From Mycoplasma sp. 1578d (GTDB taxonomy: Bacteria; Bacillota_I; Bacilli_A; Mycoplasmatales; Metamycoplasmataceae), in contig NZ_CP102081.1 in the NCBI RefSeq assembly GCF_024582695.1, forward strand, positions 124,001 through 188,000: a stretch of DNA of 64,000 nucleotides, read 5' to 3'. A program made the position numbers and the translations under genes. The notes beneath the pieces are model-generated. The model saw only the letters and a list, made by a program, of their open reading frames with translations. It searched no databases and was not told where the DNA came from. Shown piece by piece: positions 1 to 8,479 of the stretch; the first letter of the stretch is position 1; the number at the start of each line of letters is the position of its first letter.

Positions 1-1
1 A

Positions 2-1204
2 GAACCTTCAAAACCAGCAGATTCTAAAAAAGATGACACTACCACCAATCCTGCCCCAATTGACCCAACTCCTACACCAGTAACACCACCTGCAAACACT
101 CCAAGCACAGGCAAAGATGAAACTCAAGCAAAATCAACTGTACATCCTTTATCTGAAAAGTTTGAAAAAGAACTTTCAGAAGTAACACTTTACAAAAAAG
201 TTTCAACTGATGAAGACTTTAATAGATATTTTACAAATATTAAAAAACCTATTGAAAATTCACATTTTACTAGCAACTACACAGAATCAGATTTCCTTGC
301 TGACGTTTGAATTTTACAAAATGCATTTTCGCAAGTAAGGGATTTAGTTAAAGTTCTAAAAGAAAATAATGATGCTAATTTAGAAAAATACATCAATAGA
401 GAAAAAACAAGATTTAACACAATTTTCAAAGAAGTAGATAGAGCAGGTAAAAAGGTTGTTAGACTTGATGTTAGCTGATTAAATTCTATTGCCAAAACAG
501 TAACTGATAAATTAACTAACTCTATTCCTGGATTTATACATGCTATAGGAATAGGTTTTATTCCGAGTGATTTAAATAAAAAACAAAATGCTACTAATTC
601 TCCAAAGTCTTCAACAAGTTCAGGAGAAAACGCTGTACGACAATGATTAAGTAAGCTTGATCAAAAAAGTAAGGCTTCTAGACCCGAAACATTATTAGAC
701 ACTATTAGTAAAGAAATTCCTAATCTAAGTCTTTATGACAAAATGAAAGATACAGAAAGTTTTAAAAAATATTTTGAAAACCTTAAAAAGCCGTTACCAA
801 ATAAAAACTTAAATAATTCATATACTAGAGAAGAATTAAATGCAGATATTTACATTTTAGAAGATGCTTATTCTCAAGTAAAAGAATTAATTAATGTTGT
901 ACAAGAAGATGATGATAAAAAACTACTTGAATTTATAAACAAAAACTTAGCTACACAAAATTCAATTTTTATTAAAGAAAACAATGATGTAAAACTTAAT
1001 GTTAAAAGATTGAATGATCTTTATAAGACAATAACTTCAAAATTAAATAACTCACTTTCTATTATTCACTTTCCAGGATTTGGTTTTTATGAAGAAGATA
1101 AAAATTCTCAATCTAATAATATCGATGAAAGTAAATATAAACAAAAACTTCAAGAGAAACTTCAAAAAATAGCTGACGAAGCAAAAAAAACTACAAAAAA
1201 ATAG
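2..1204 (+). CDS. Variable surface lipoprotein, two-domain copy (5' end outside window)
   Basis: Open from the window edge to TAG when TGA is read as Trp; about 400 residues are visible and the signal peptide lies upstream. A Pro/Thr-rich linker is followed by two diverged copies of one domain of roughly 150 residues. Each copy carries a core resembling LYxKxxxxxxFxxYFxNIKKP, then YTxxD, a Trp/Tyr-Ile-Leu-Gln/Glu-(N/D)-A-(F/Y)-S-Q-V helix, and a C-terminal KLxNS...PGFG-like end. The same domain occurs in the next three genes, so this is a lipoprotein paralogue family. I do not recognise a named family; surface exposure is inferred from the siblings' lipoboxes. It is followed by a clear hairpin terminator. 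Confidence 0.85.
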
Positions 1205-1214
1205 AAAGCAATGC

Positions 1215-1242
1215 AAACAGGACCTAATTGGGCCTGTTTTTT
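1215..1242 (+). terminator. Rho-independent terminator of first lipoprotein gene
   Basis: AACAGG and CCTGTT arms extended by CC/GG around a short loop, followed by a run of six T. It lies about 10 bases after the stop codon. Confidence 0.8.
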
Positions 1243-1348
1243 AAATATACAAACAGAATTTACTAAATCTCATTAGTATAAAAAATATACAGATTTAAAC
1301 TATCATAAAATCATTTACATGATTAGTTAAATGCGGATAAGAAAAAAT

Positions 1349-1376
1349 ATAACTTTTTAATATAAAGTTATATAAT
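1349..1376 (+). promoter_or_regulatory. Promoter with overlapping inverted repeat, leaderless layout
   Basis: ATAACTTT and AAAGTTAT form a perfect 8-bp inverted repeat with a 7-base spacer, merging into a TATAAT box at 1371-1376. The lipoprotein ATG follows only 8 bases later and has no Shine-Dalgarno, so transcription probably starts at or next to the ATG. A 38-bp block (1343-1380) is repeated identically at 3414-3451. Confidence 0.75.
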
Positions 1377-1384
1377 CTTGACTT

Positions 1385-2764
1385 ATGAAAAGAAATAGAA
1401 AAATCAAGATTTTATTGATGTTAGGTGTCCCTACAAGTTTTGTGATTGGCGCTGTATCATGTTCAAAAACACCAGACAAAACACCAGACAAAACACCAGA
1501 CAAAACACCAGAACCAGAAGGAAGTGAAAAAACTCCTAAAACCCCTATTTCTGAAACGCAAGAATCAACTAAAAAACCAACGGAAAATACATCGGGTTCA
1601 TCATCTAATTCGCTAAATGATTCAAAAGACGCCCACAAAACTCCATCTACAAATACTCCAACTAAAGGTAAAGAAGATGCTCAAACAACAATTACTTTAC
1701 AACCTTTAACTAAAAAATTCAAAGAAGATCTTGCTAAATTAACTCTTTATAGCAAAGTTTCAACACAAGATGATTTTGATAGATACTTTACAAATGTTAG
1801 AAAACCATTAGATAATACAAATATAAAAGTTAATGGTGATTACACTTGAAATGATTTCCTTGCTGACGTTTGAATTGTACAAAATGAATATTCACAAGTT
1901 TTAAATTTAGCTAAAAAAGTTAATGAAAATAATGATCAAGAATTAGAAAAATACCTTCAAAGTCAGAAAAATATATTAAATACAATTTTTAAAGAAACAA
2001 ATATTGGGCACAAAAAAATGGTGGAACTTGATGTAGATTGATTGAATGATAATACCAAAAAATTAACTGATAAATTAAATAATTCAATTCCTGATTTTGT
2101 TATCCTTCCAGGAATAGGATACCAAGCAGGTTCACAAAGTAGTTTTAAAACAAATGATGGATATGCTAGTTCTTTTAGTTTAGAAAAATATCTTAAAAGA
2201 ATTGAACAAGACCTAAACGCAACAAGACCTAGAACCTTAGCCGAAAAACTTAATAAAGAGATTCTATCGTTAAGTCTCTACGATAGAGCAACAGATTCTA
2301 AACATCCAAACAGTCTAGATGAGTTTTTTGAAAACATTAAAAAACCTTTACCAAATAGTAATTTAGATAGCAAATATACCAAAGAAGATTTACGAGTAGA
2401 TATTTACATTTTACAAAATGCTTATTCTCAAGTTAAAGAGTTGATTAAAATATTAGAAACAAAAGACAATAAGAAATTACTTAAATTTGTTGATGAAGAA
2501 ACAAGAAAAACTAATGCAATTTTAAAAAAAGAAAACAATGAGGTTATACTTGAAGTAAAAAGATTAAACGATCTTTATACAACAATACAAGAAAAATTAA
2601 GAAATTCGGTTCCAATTACTAGTTTCTTCCCTGGTTTCGGTGGATTTGCACCGGTTTCAAACACAGCCTCTTTAAATATTGATCCACAAAAATATCAAGA
2701 AAAACTTAATACTAAATTATCTCAAATAGATAAAGAAAATCACATAGAAAACAAAAATAAATAA
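1385..2764 (+). CDS. Variable surface lipoprotein, two-domain copy with KTPD repeats
   Basis: The protein has 459 residues. The N-terminus is basic, followed by a hydrophobic segment and lipobox AVSC with the acylated Cys at residue 26. Four 12-base units (KTPD x3, then KTPE) follow, then a Ser/Thr/Pro-rich linker and two copies of the family domain. The domain order matches the preceding partial gene: the first copy carries an ADVW-type helix and the second a VDIY-type helix with a PGFG end. The ATG sits 8 bases after TATAAT without a ribosome binding site. It is probably a membrane-anchored, surface-exposed antigen; its molecular function is unknown. Neighbouring paralogues on both sides suggest expansion by recombination. 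Confidence 0.88.
1466..1513 (+). repeat. 12-bp tandem repeat encoding KTPD/KTPE
   Basis: Four consecutive in-frame units of the AAAACACCAGAC type directly after the lipobox Cys codon. Units of 12 bases change length without shifting frame. Confidence 0.85.
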
Positions 2765-2775
2765 CAAAATATAAT

Positions 2776-2825
2776 AAAATGCATCCTAAAAAGTTAGATA
2801 ACAGACTAACTTAAGGGTGCATTTT
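2776..2825 (+). terminator. Long composite hairpin terminator
   Basis: Outer arms AAAATGCATCCT and AGGGTGCATTTT pair with one G-U. An inner AAGTTAG/CTAACTT helix sits between them. It lies just after the second lipoprotein stop. Confidence 0.75.
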
Positions 2826-2828
2826 AAA

Positions 2829-3413
2829 ATTAAGTAGCGACACAATAATAAAGTTATGTATTAGAATTTTATTGAGAAAGTTTAGCCGTACTTGATTTCT
2901 CGAGAAACTTATAATATAAATAACATAAAACAGAATCTATTTAAAATAGGGAATGTTTTTTTAAATTTTTGAATATTTATTAATTAATCTAAAGCTTATC
3001 GGGCGAGCTTTTCATTTTTCATATAGACTGACATTATTCATTTATCATAAAAAATGATAAACTTTATTCTCTGAGATTTTCTCTGTTTTCAAAGAAAAAT
3101 TTAGTAATAATTTCTTATATTTTTAATTTTTGTGTTGTGTTGATTTAATTAATTCTAAATTAGTTAAATGTGAATTTTTTATAACCCACTTCTTTTTTAT
3201 TTTTATATTGTTATTTTCAATTTTAATTATTTGATTCACAGAGACTTTATTTTAAACAATTTTTTGTTTTTAATCTCCCATTACTCTTACTTTTTGGGTG
3301 ATTTGCCTTTTTGCTATAAATAATTTCAGGTTAAATAAATATTAAAAATATTTATTTAACCTTAGCAATATAAAAATTTATTCACATTGAAAAATTAATT
3401 AAATAGATAGAGG
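2829..3413. other. AT-rich intergenic region without a supported gene
   Basis: About 585 bases with no reading frame that looks coding on either strand. It holds a 12-base palindrome TTTCTCGAGAAA near 2897, a small ATCAT/ATGAT hairpin near 3050 and the large inverted repeat at 3328-3362. It may contain decayed lipoprotein sequence, but I see no clear similarity. Confidence 0.6.
3328..3362. repeat. Perfect 16-bp inverted repeat with 3-base loop
   Basis: The left arm AGGTTAAATAAATATT at 3328-3343 is the exact reverse complement of 3347-3362; the loop is AAA. It sits about 60 bases upstream of the third lipoprotein promoter. No T-run follows immediately, so it is not an ordinary terminator. Confidence 0.85.
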
Positions 3414-3419
3414 AAAAAT

Positions 3420-3447
3420 ATAACTTTTTAATATAAAGTTATATAAT
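3420..3447 (+). promoter_or_regulatory. Second copy of the lipoprotein promoter and inverted repeat
   Basis: Same ATAACTTT/AAAGTTAT repeat and TATAAT (3442-3447) as at 1349-1376. The expected leaderless ATG is at 3456-3458, 8 bases downstream, but is followed by AAA AAA TAG and is one base out of frame with the lipoprotein body. Confidence 0.75.
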
Positions 3448-3487
3448 CTTGGCTTATGAAAAAATAGAAAAATGAAAGATTTTATTT

Positions 3488-4390
3488 ATGTTAGGTGTCC
3501 CTGCAAGTTTTGTGATTGGTGCTGTATCTTGTTCAAAACCAACAGAAAAACCAACAGAAAAACCAACAGAAAAACCAACAGAAAAACCAACAGAAAAACC
3601 AACAGAAAAACCAACAGAAAAACCAACAGAAAAACCAACAGAAAAACCAACAGAAAAACCAACAGAAAAACCAACAGAAAAACCAACAGAAAAACCAACA
3701 GAAAAACCAACAGAAGGTAGTGTAAATAATACTTCTAGCCCTTCTATACAAAGTTCAAATCAATCTTCAAATGAAAAATCAAAAACCAATTTAAAAGACA
3801 ACACTCAAAATTCACTCTCAAGCACTTCGACTACAGGAGAAAACAACGCTCAAAAAACTGCTATTTCAAATTCTTTATTTGAAAAATTAGAAAAAGAAGT
3901 TGCTAATTTAAGTCTTTATAATAGAATAAAAGATACAACACATCCACTTAAAGAATACTTCACAAACATTAAACAACCTTTACCAAATGCAAATCTAACT
4001 ACTTCATACACTAGAGAAGATTTATTTGTTGACATTTGAGTTTTACAAAATGCTTATTCTCAAGTAGAAGAATTAGTAAAAATTTTAAAAGATAAAGATA
4101 ATAATAAATTAACCACCTTTAATAATCGTCAAGAAACAAAACTTAATGCAATTCTAAAAAAAGATGGAAATGATTTTAAACTTGATACAGAGAGATTAAA
4201 TACACTATACAATACCATTAAACAAAAATTAAATAATTCGGCCCCTTTACATAATTTCTTCCCTGGATTTGGAAGTTTACCAGAACCAAATGCAGAAATG
4301 TATAAAATTGAACCAGGTAAATTCTTAGACAAACTAGATGCTAAATTAGCCGAATTAGAAAAAACCAACAAAGACGCAACTAAAAAATAA
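3488..4390 (+). CDS. Variable lipoprotein with 15 KPTE repeats, start out of frame (probable OFF state)
   Basis: From the first in-frame ATG the protein has 300 residues. That start truncates the signal peptide, removing the basic N-terminus, and has no ribosome binding site. The promoter-proximal ATG at 3456 is followed by six A and stops after AAA AAA. Adding one A (or an equivalent +1) would join it to the body as a normal signal peptide with the lipobox Cys at residue 26, exactly as in the two intact siblings. After the Cys come 15 KPTE units, a Ser/Asn-rich linker and one family domain ending near PGFG. It is either a phase-variable gene caught OFF, a decayed gene, or a sequencing error in a short A-run. 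Confidence 0.8.
3536..3715 (+). repeat. 15 x 12-bp minisatellite encoding (KPTE)15
   Basis: Fifteen perfect units AAACCAACAGAA, 180 bases, in frame immediately after the lipobox. Perfect identity implies recent expansion, and copy-number change keeps the frame. Confidence 0.97.
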
Positions 4391-4450
4391 ACTATTGTAT
4401 TTTCGAAATAAAAGTTTAAAATTATTGATTATAAAAAACTAAAGAATAGC

Positions 4451-4514
4451 AAAAATGATAAGCAATCAATAAGTATGACAACAAATTTAAATTATAGAAT
4501 CGCTTATCATTTTT
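4451..4514 (+). terminator. Terminator-like hairpin after third lipoprotein
   Basis: Arms AAAAATGATAAGC (4451-4463) and GCTTATCATTTTT (4502-4514), 13 bp perfect, with a 38-base loop, then more T. The rest of 4391-4725 has no supported gene. Confidence 0.65.
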
Positions 4515-4725
4515 TTATTTTTTTGTCTATATATTTCAATAATTAAAAATATTCAAAATTAACAATTTTCTTAAAATTATAGTTTCTAAAATAACCTTAT
4601 AAATCGTAAAATTGGTGAAAATATATACCGCATTTAAAAGATCAGAAAATTTTTATCTACATTTTCAGCATATAAAATGTTTTTTACGTGAGTAAATTAC
4701 AAACATGAAAAAAATTCACTTTTTC

Positions 4726-4760
4726 ATATATATATATATATATATATATATCAATATAAT
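4726..4760 (+). promoter_or_regulatory. (AT)13 tract abutting a TATAAT box
   Basis: Thirteen AT dinucleotides at 4726-4751, three bases, then TATAAT at 4755-4760 and the ATG at 4768. The tract covers the place where a -35 box or spacer would be, so its length may set promoter strength. Confidence 0.75.
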
Positions 4761-4767
4761 TTATTCT

Positions 4768-5871
4768 ATGAAAAGAAATAGAATATTAAAAAACTTATTT
4801 ATGTTAGGAACTCCTGCATCTTTATTGATTGCTACTGTTTCATGTTCAAGTTCAACAACACAACAAACAACAAGCCCAAAACCAGTAGAAAATAATACAA
4901 AACCAGCTGCTAAAACTACCGAAGAAACTAAAGCTCTAACACCTGTAACTGAGCAATCTGGAAAACCTACTCCAGAAAAAGCTCCAACACCTAATCCTAC
5001 AACAACTAATAAAAAAACCGAAGGAACAAGTGCACAAACTGGTTCGTCATCAACCCCAGTTCCAGCGACTTCGCAACCTTCAACAACACAAAAACAAGGT
5101 GAAAGCTCGACAACTTCTTCAAATACAAAAGTTTCAAAAGATAATGCAAGCACTTCAACCACAAGACAACCCACTTCAACAACATCAACAAGTACACCTT
5201 CAAGTCCTGCTTCTACAACCACCCCAGCAACTCCAGCACCTAGTGCTCCAACTACTTCTAAAACTGTTGTAAACACATTAACTAAAGAAATGGAAGAAGA
5301 AGTTAATAAACTTGATCTTCTTAAGAGAGTAAACACAGACGCAGATTTTAAATCATATTTCCTAAGTCTTAGAAAACCTAAACCAAATAACAATATAACC
5401 AAAACATACACCAGAGAAGATTTTCTTGCTGATGTTTGAATTCTGCAAAACGCTTTTGCACAAGTATTAGAATTAGAAAAGGCACTTAAAGCAAATGATG
5501 ATGAAGTGTTGAATAAATTTATCGCTGATACAAAAGATAGATTAAATTCAATCTTTAAAGAAGCAAAAGATAAAGACAATAAAGCAAAAGTAAGTCTTGA
5601 TACTGAAAGAATTAATAATCTTTATAAAACCGTAAGTTTAAAATTAACCAACTCAATTCCTAACTTTGTACTTATTCCAGGATTTGGATTTATCTCAGGT
5701 TCATTTAATAATGGCACAAACCCACAAGCTGAACCAACAGAAAAAGCTGAAGTTGAAAAAATCGATGTAAATAAATTAGCACATAAAATTGTTCAAAAAT
5801 TAGAAAGCGAAAAAAATTCTAAAGCATCTTCTTCTTCTGCTGTTGCTCCTGCAAAACCTGCAAGTAAATAA
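4768..5871 (+). CDS. Variable surface lipoprotein, one-domain copy with long Ser/Thr/Pro linker
   Basis: The protein has 367 residues. Signal peptide MKRNRILKNLFMLG... ends in lipobox TVSC with Cys26, aligned with its siblings. About 155 residues of Thr/Ser/Pro/Gln-rich linker follow, then one family domain (ADVW helix with LQNAFAQV, PGFGF end) and an Ala/Ser/Lys-rich tail. ATG 4768 is chosen because it restores the shared signal peptide and lies 7 bases after TATAAT. An in-frame ATG at 4705 would translate the AT tract as Tyr-Ile repeats and is unlikely. It is probably an exported, surface-exposed antigen of unknown function; promoter repeat length may regulate it. Confidence 0.88.
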
Positions 5872-5887
5872 GCTTATTAACGATAAT

Positions 5888-5914
5888 AAAAAGAACCAAG
5901 TTTTGGTTCTTTTT
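5888..5914. terminator. Bidirectional terminator between lipoprotein cluster and tig
   Basis: AAAAAGAACCAA and TTGGTTCTTTTT arms with a 3-base loop, T-rich on both strands. It serves the plus-strand lipoprotein and the minus-strand tig. Confidence 0.85.
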
Positions 5915-5928
5915 TGTGGTGATGAGGA

Positions 5929-7254
5929 TTATTTTAATAAGTTTGAATATTCTTTTTCTAATGAAGGAATTGATTTTTCATCAACAACCTTTAAAATTGC
6001 TTCAAAGTATCTTTTTACTCATAGATTTTGTTTCTTTTGTTCATCAGTAACAAAAGGCACTTTATATTGTATGTCTTTAATTTCTTCATCAGTTACTTCT
6101 GCAGGACTATAGTTGGTTAATAAAAATTGATTTGCAAGTTCCAATTTGACTTCTTTTTCGGCGGCTTGTTCAAGCTCAACTTTAATTTTTTCCTCGGTTG
6201 ATTTAACAAGTTTTAAGTATTCGTGTTTTTTAACCCCATAGTTTTTAAGTGAGTCGTTAAAGTTTTTTTCTAAGGTTTTGTATTTTTGATTAATCAATAC
6301 GGGAGATACTTTTAAAGCTTCTTGGCTAGTTAATTGTTCAAGCACTTGTTTCATAAAGTTATCTAGAGTGTTTGAAAATGATTTTAATTCTTCACGTTTC
6401 TTGAAAAATTCTTTTAATTCTTCAACTGTTTTAGCCTCTTCAAAGTTAAGTTTTTTGACAAACTCATCATCTACTTGAATATGTTTTGCTCTTGAAAATG
6501 AATTAATTTTGACCTTGAAAAGTGCTTGCTTACTTCTGAAATCTTCAACATAATAATCAGCAGGGAACATGACTTTAACATCAACGCTTTCACCAGCTTG
6601 CTTACCGATTAATTGATCTTCAAAACCAGGAATAAATGATTTTGAACCAAGTTTGAGTTCATAACCTTGTGCTTCTCCGCCTTCAAATGGCTCATCATCA
6701 ATAAATCCTTTAAAATCAATATTCACAATATCTTCAAGTTGTGTAGTTTCTTTTGATTCATCTTCTGGAAGATGCACAATTGTTTCTGCATAAGGTGCTG
6801 TTAGTTCTTGCATTCCTTTTTCTACATCTTGATCAGTAACTGGGTTAAAGGTTAATTTAGCTTTAACACTTTTTAAACTTAATGTGTTTAAATCTGGTAA
6901 TAATGTGTATTTGTAAGATAAAACAAAGTTTTTATCTTGATCATTGTTTACATCAAGTTCAGGGGCAACAGGGAGAATCATCACTTTATTTTCTTTAGCA
7001 AATTCTTGAGCTTTTTTCAACACTTCAGCGTATTTACTTTGAACAAAAGAATCCAGTGTTTGTGAGTGCACAGCTCCTTTGTTAACGGCTTGTTCAAGTT
7101 TGTTTAATGGAGCTTTTCCAGCTCTAAAACCTGGAATTTTTACTTTGCTTAAAGCTACTTTGTAGTTTTTATCAAACTCTTTGTCATATTGCTCTTTTTC
7201 AATAACAACTGAGACTAAAAGTTCTTGATTTTTCTTATTTAATTTTGTTTCCAT
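5929..7254 (-). CDS. tig: Trigger factor, ribosome-associated chaperone
   Basis: The protein has 441 residues. The N-terminal ribosome-binding domain has the GFRAGKAP-type signature near residue 45. The central FKBP-like segment (around DIVNIDFKGFIDDEPFEGG and FIPGFEDQLIG) and a long helical C-terminal arm follow. It binds nascent chains at the ribosome exit. One TGA codon near the end is Trp, extending the protein by about 30 residues to TAA. ATG 7254 is preferred over 7266 because AAGGAG directly abuts the upstream ATG, leaving no spacing. It lies downstream of the gatCAB-yihY cluster on the same strand with a 79-base gap, so read-through is possible. Confidence 0.95.
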
Positions 7255-7333
7255 ATATGAAATCATCTCCTTTTATGTAGGTTAGTTTAAATATTAAATA
7301 TATTTTACCTTATTTTGTGGTTTAAGCTTGAAA

Positions 7334-8479
7334 TTAGTAGATGTAAAAGATCTTATAGCCACGATTATAGGTTTTTTGATTATGAAACATTTTGTAATAT
7401 GCTTGGTTAAATAAAATTCCAAAAAACATTAAATTAACAAATCAGGTAATGAAAAATGCTAACGTTAAGACAAAACCAATACTTCCATAACGATCATAAT
7501 TGAGTGTTTTATTAATTCAAAAAGAAAAAATCAGCACAAAAACAAGGTTAGGAATGGTTGAGAAAATAGCTCCACGCAAGATATGATTAATTTTAATTTG
7601 AAAACTTGGAGAAAACTTAAATAAAGCAATAAAAAGAGCTAATAGAAAGAAAAATGTTCAAAAGACAAAAAAGATTTTTGATAAATGAGGTGATTTCTTT
7701 TGTGATAAGTTAAAGTCTCCAGTGACAATTGATTCGGTAAAGGTTTGTAAATTTGAAAATGCTCATAGCAAACAGCTAACCATTAGCACTAAAGCAAAGC
7801 CTTTGGCTCTGTTCCCTAAATACGAACCCACTTTCTTGTGATCGTACATATAATTAACTGCAACCACTAATTTTCCGTATCCATTTGAAGCAAAGAGTAA
7901 AGTAGTGACAAAGAACAAAGTATGAGTAAGAATAGTTGAATAATCAAGAGTACTGAATAAATCAATTGAACCGACATAATTTGGAACATCTGGAAAAAAA
8001 CTTCCCAAAGTTCCGTTGATAAAACGTTCCTTAAAAACCACTTGAGCAGGAGTATTGCCATAAACAATAAATCCAAGCAAGAGGTTTAAATTAAAAATAA
8101 TATAAATGACTGGAATAAACGAAATTAGAAAATAGAATGCAATTGTTAGTCAAGTGAAATTAAAATCTTTTGAAATAAATTTAACAAAAACAATATCCAC
8201 TACACCACGTCTTTTTCGGTGAAGTGCATTAATTTCATGAATGGCTTCAAAACTATGTTTTTGACCAGAAGTTAAAAATTTTAAATATCTAAAACCGGGA
8301 AAGGTTAAGAATCAAGCAAAAATTGAGATGATTAATTTTAAAATAAAATCAAACCACAAGCCCAGATATTTATAAGGATCATCTCAAATTAAATTGATTG
8401 ATCAAGTGATATATTTGCGTCTTTTATATTTAAAAGACAGCAATTTTCTATATGGATTTTTAGTGTTTAAACTTTTCAT
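7334..8479 (-). CDS. YihY/BrkB-family integral membrane protein
   Basis: The protein has 381 residues, with a charged cytoplasmic N-terminus and about six hydrophobic segments. The stretch around SNGYGKLVVAVNYMYDHKK resembles the conserved loop of the YihY (formerly called ribonuclease BN) family. Several TGA Trp codons interrupt it under the standard code. The ATG lies inside the end of gatB (20-base overlap) behind AAGAGA, implying co-transcription and coupled translation. The family's transport or envelope role is unresolved, so I assign no reaction. Confidence 0.75.

Noticed and set aside
2829-3413. Insertion sequence remnant between the second and third lipoproteins
   Set aside because: No transposase-like reading frame, terminal repeats or target duplication could be recognised.
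3536-3715. CRISPR-like array
   Set aside because: The 12-bp units are contiguous without spacers and are in-frame coding; no cas genes are present in the window.
3472-3751. Long open frames on both strands through the KPTE array (repeating other short peptides)
   Set aside because: A 12-bp repeat without stops keeps all six frames open; only the lipoprotein frame continues into family sequence.
4705-4767. N-terminal extension of the fourth lipoprotein through the AT tract
   Set aside because: It would encode Tyr-Ile repeats before the signal peptide, and TATAAT lies inside it. The start at 4768 aligns with the siblings.
4761-5579. Long minus-strand open frame opposite the fourth lipoprotein
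   Set aside because: It is the antisense of a Ser/Thr/Pro-rich linker, with no start signal and no similarity to known proteins.
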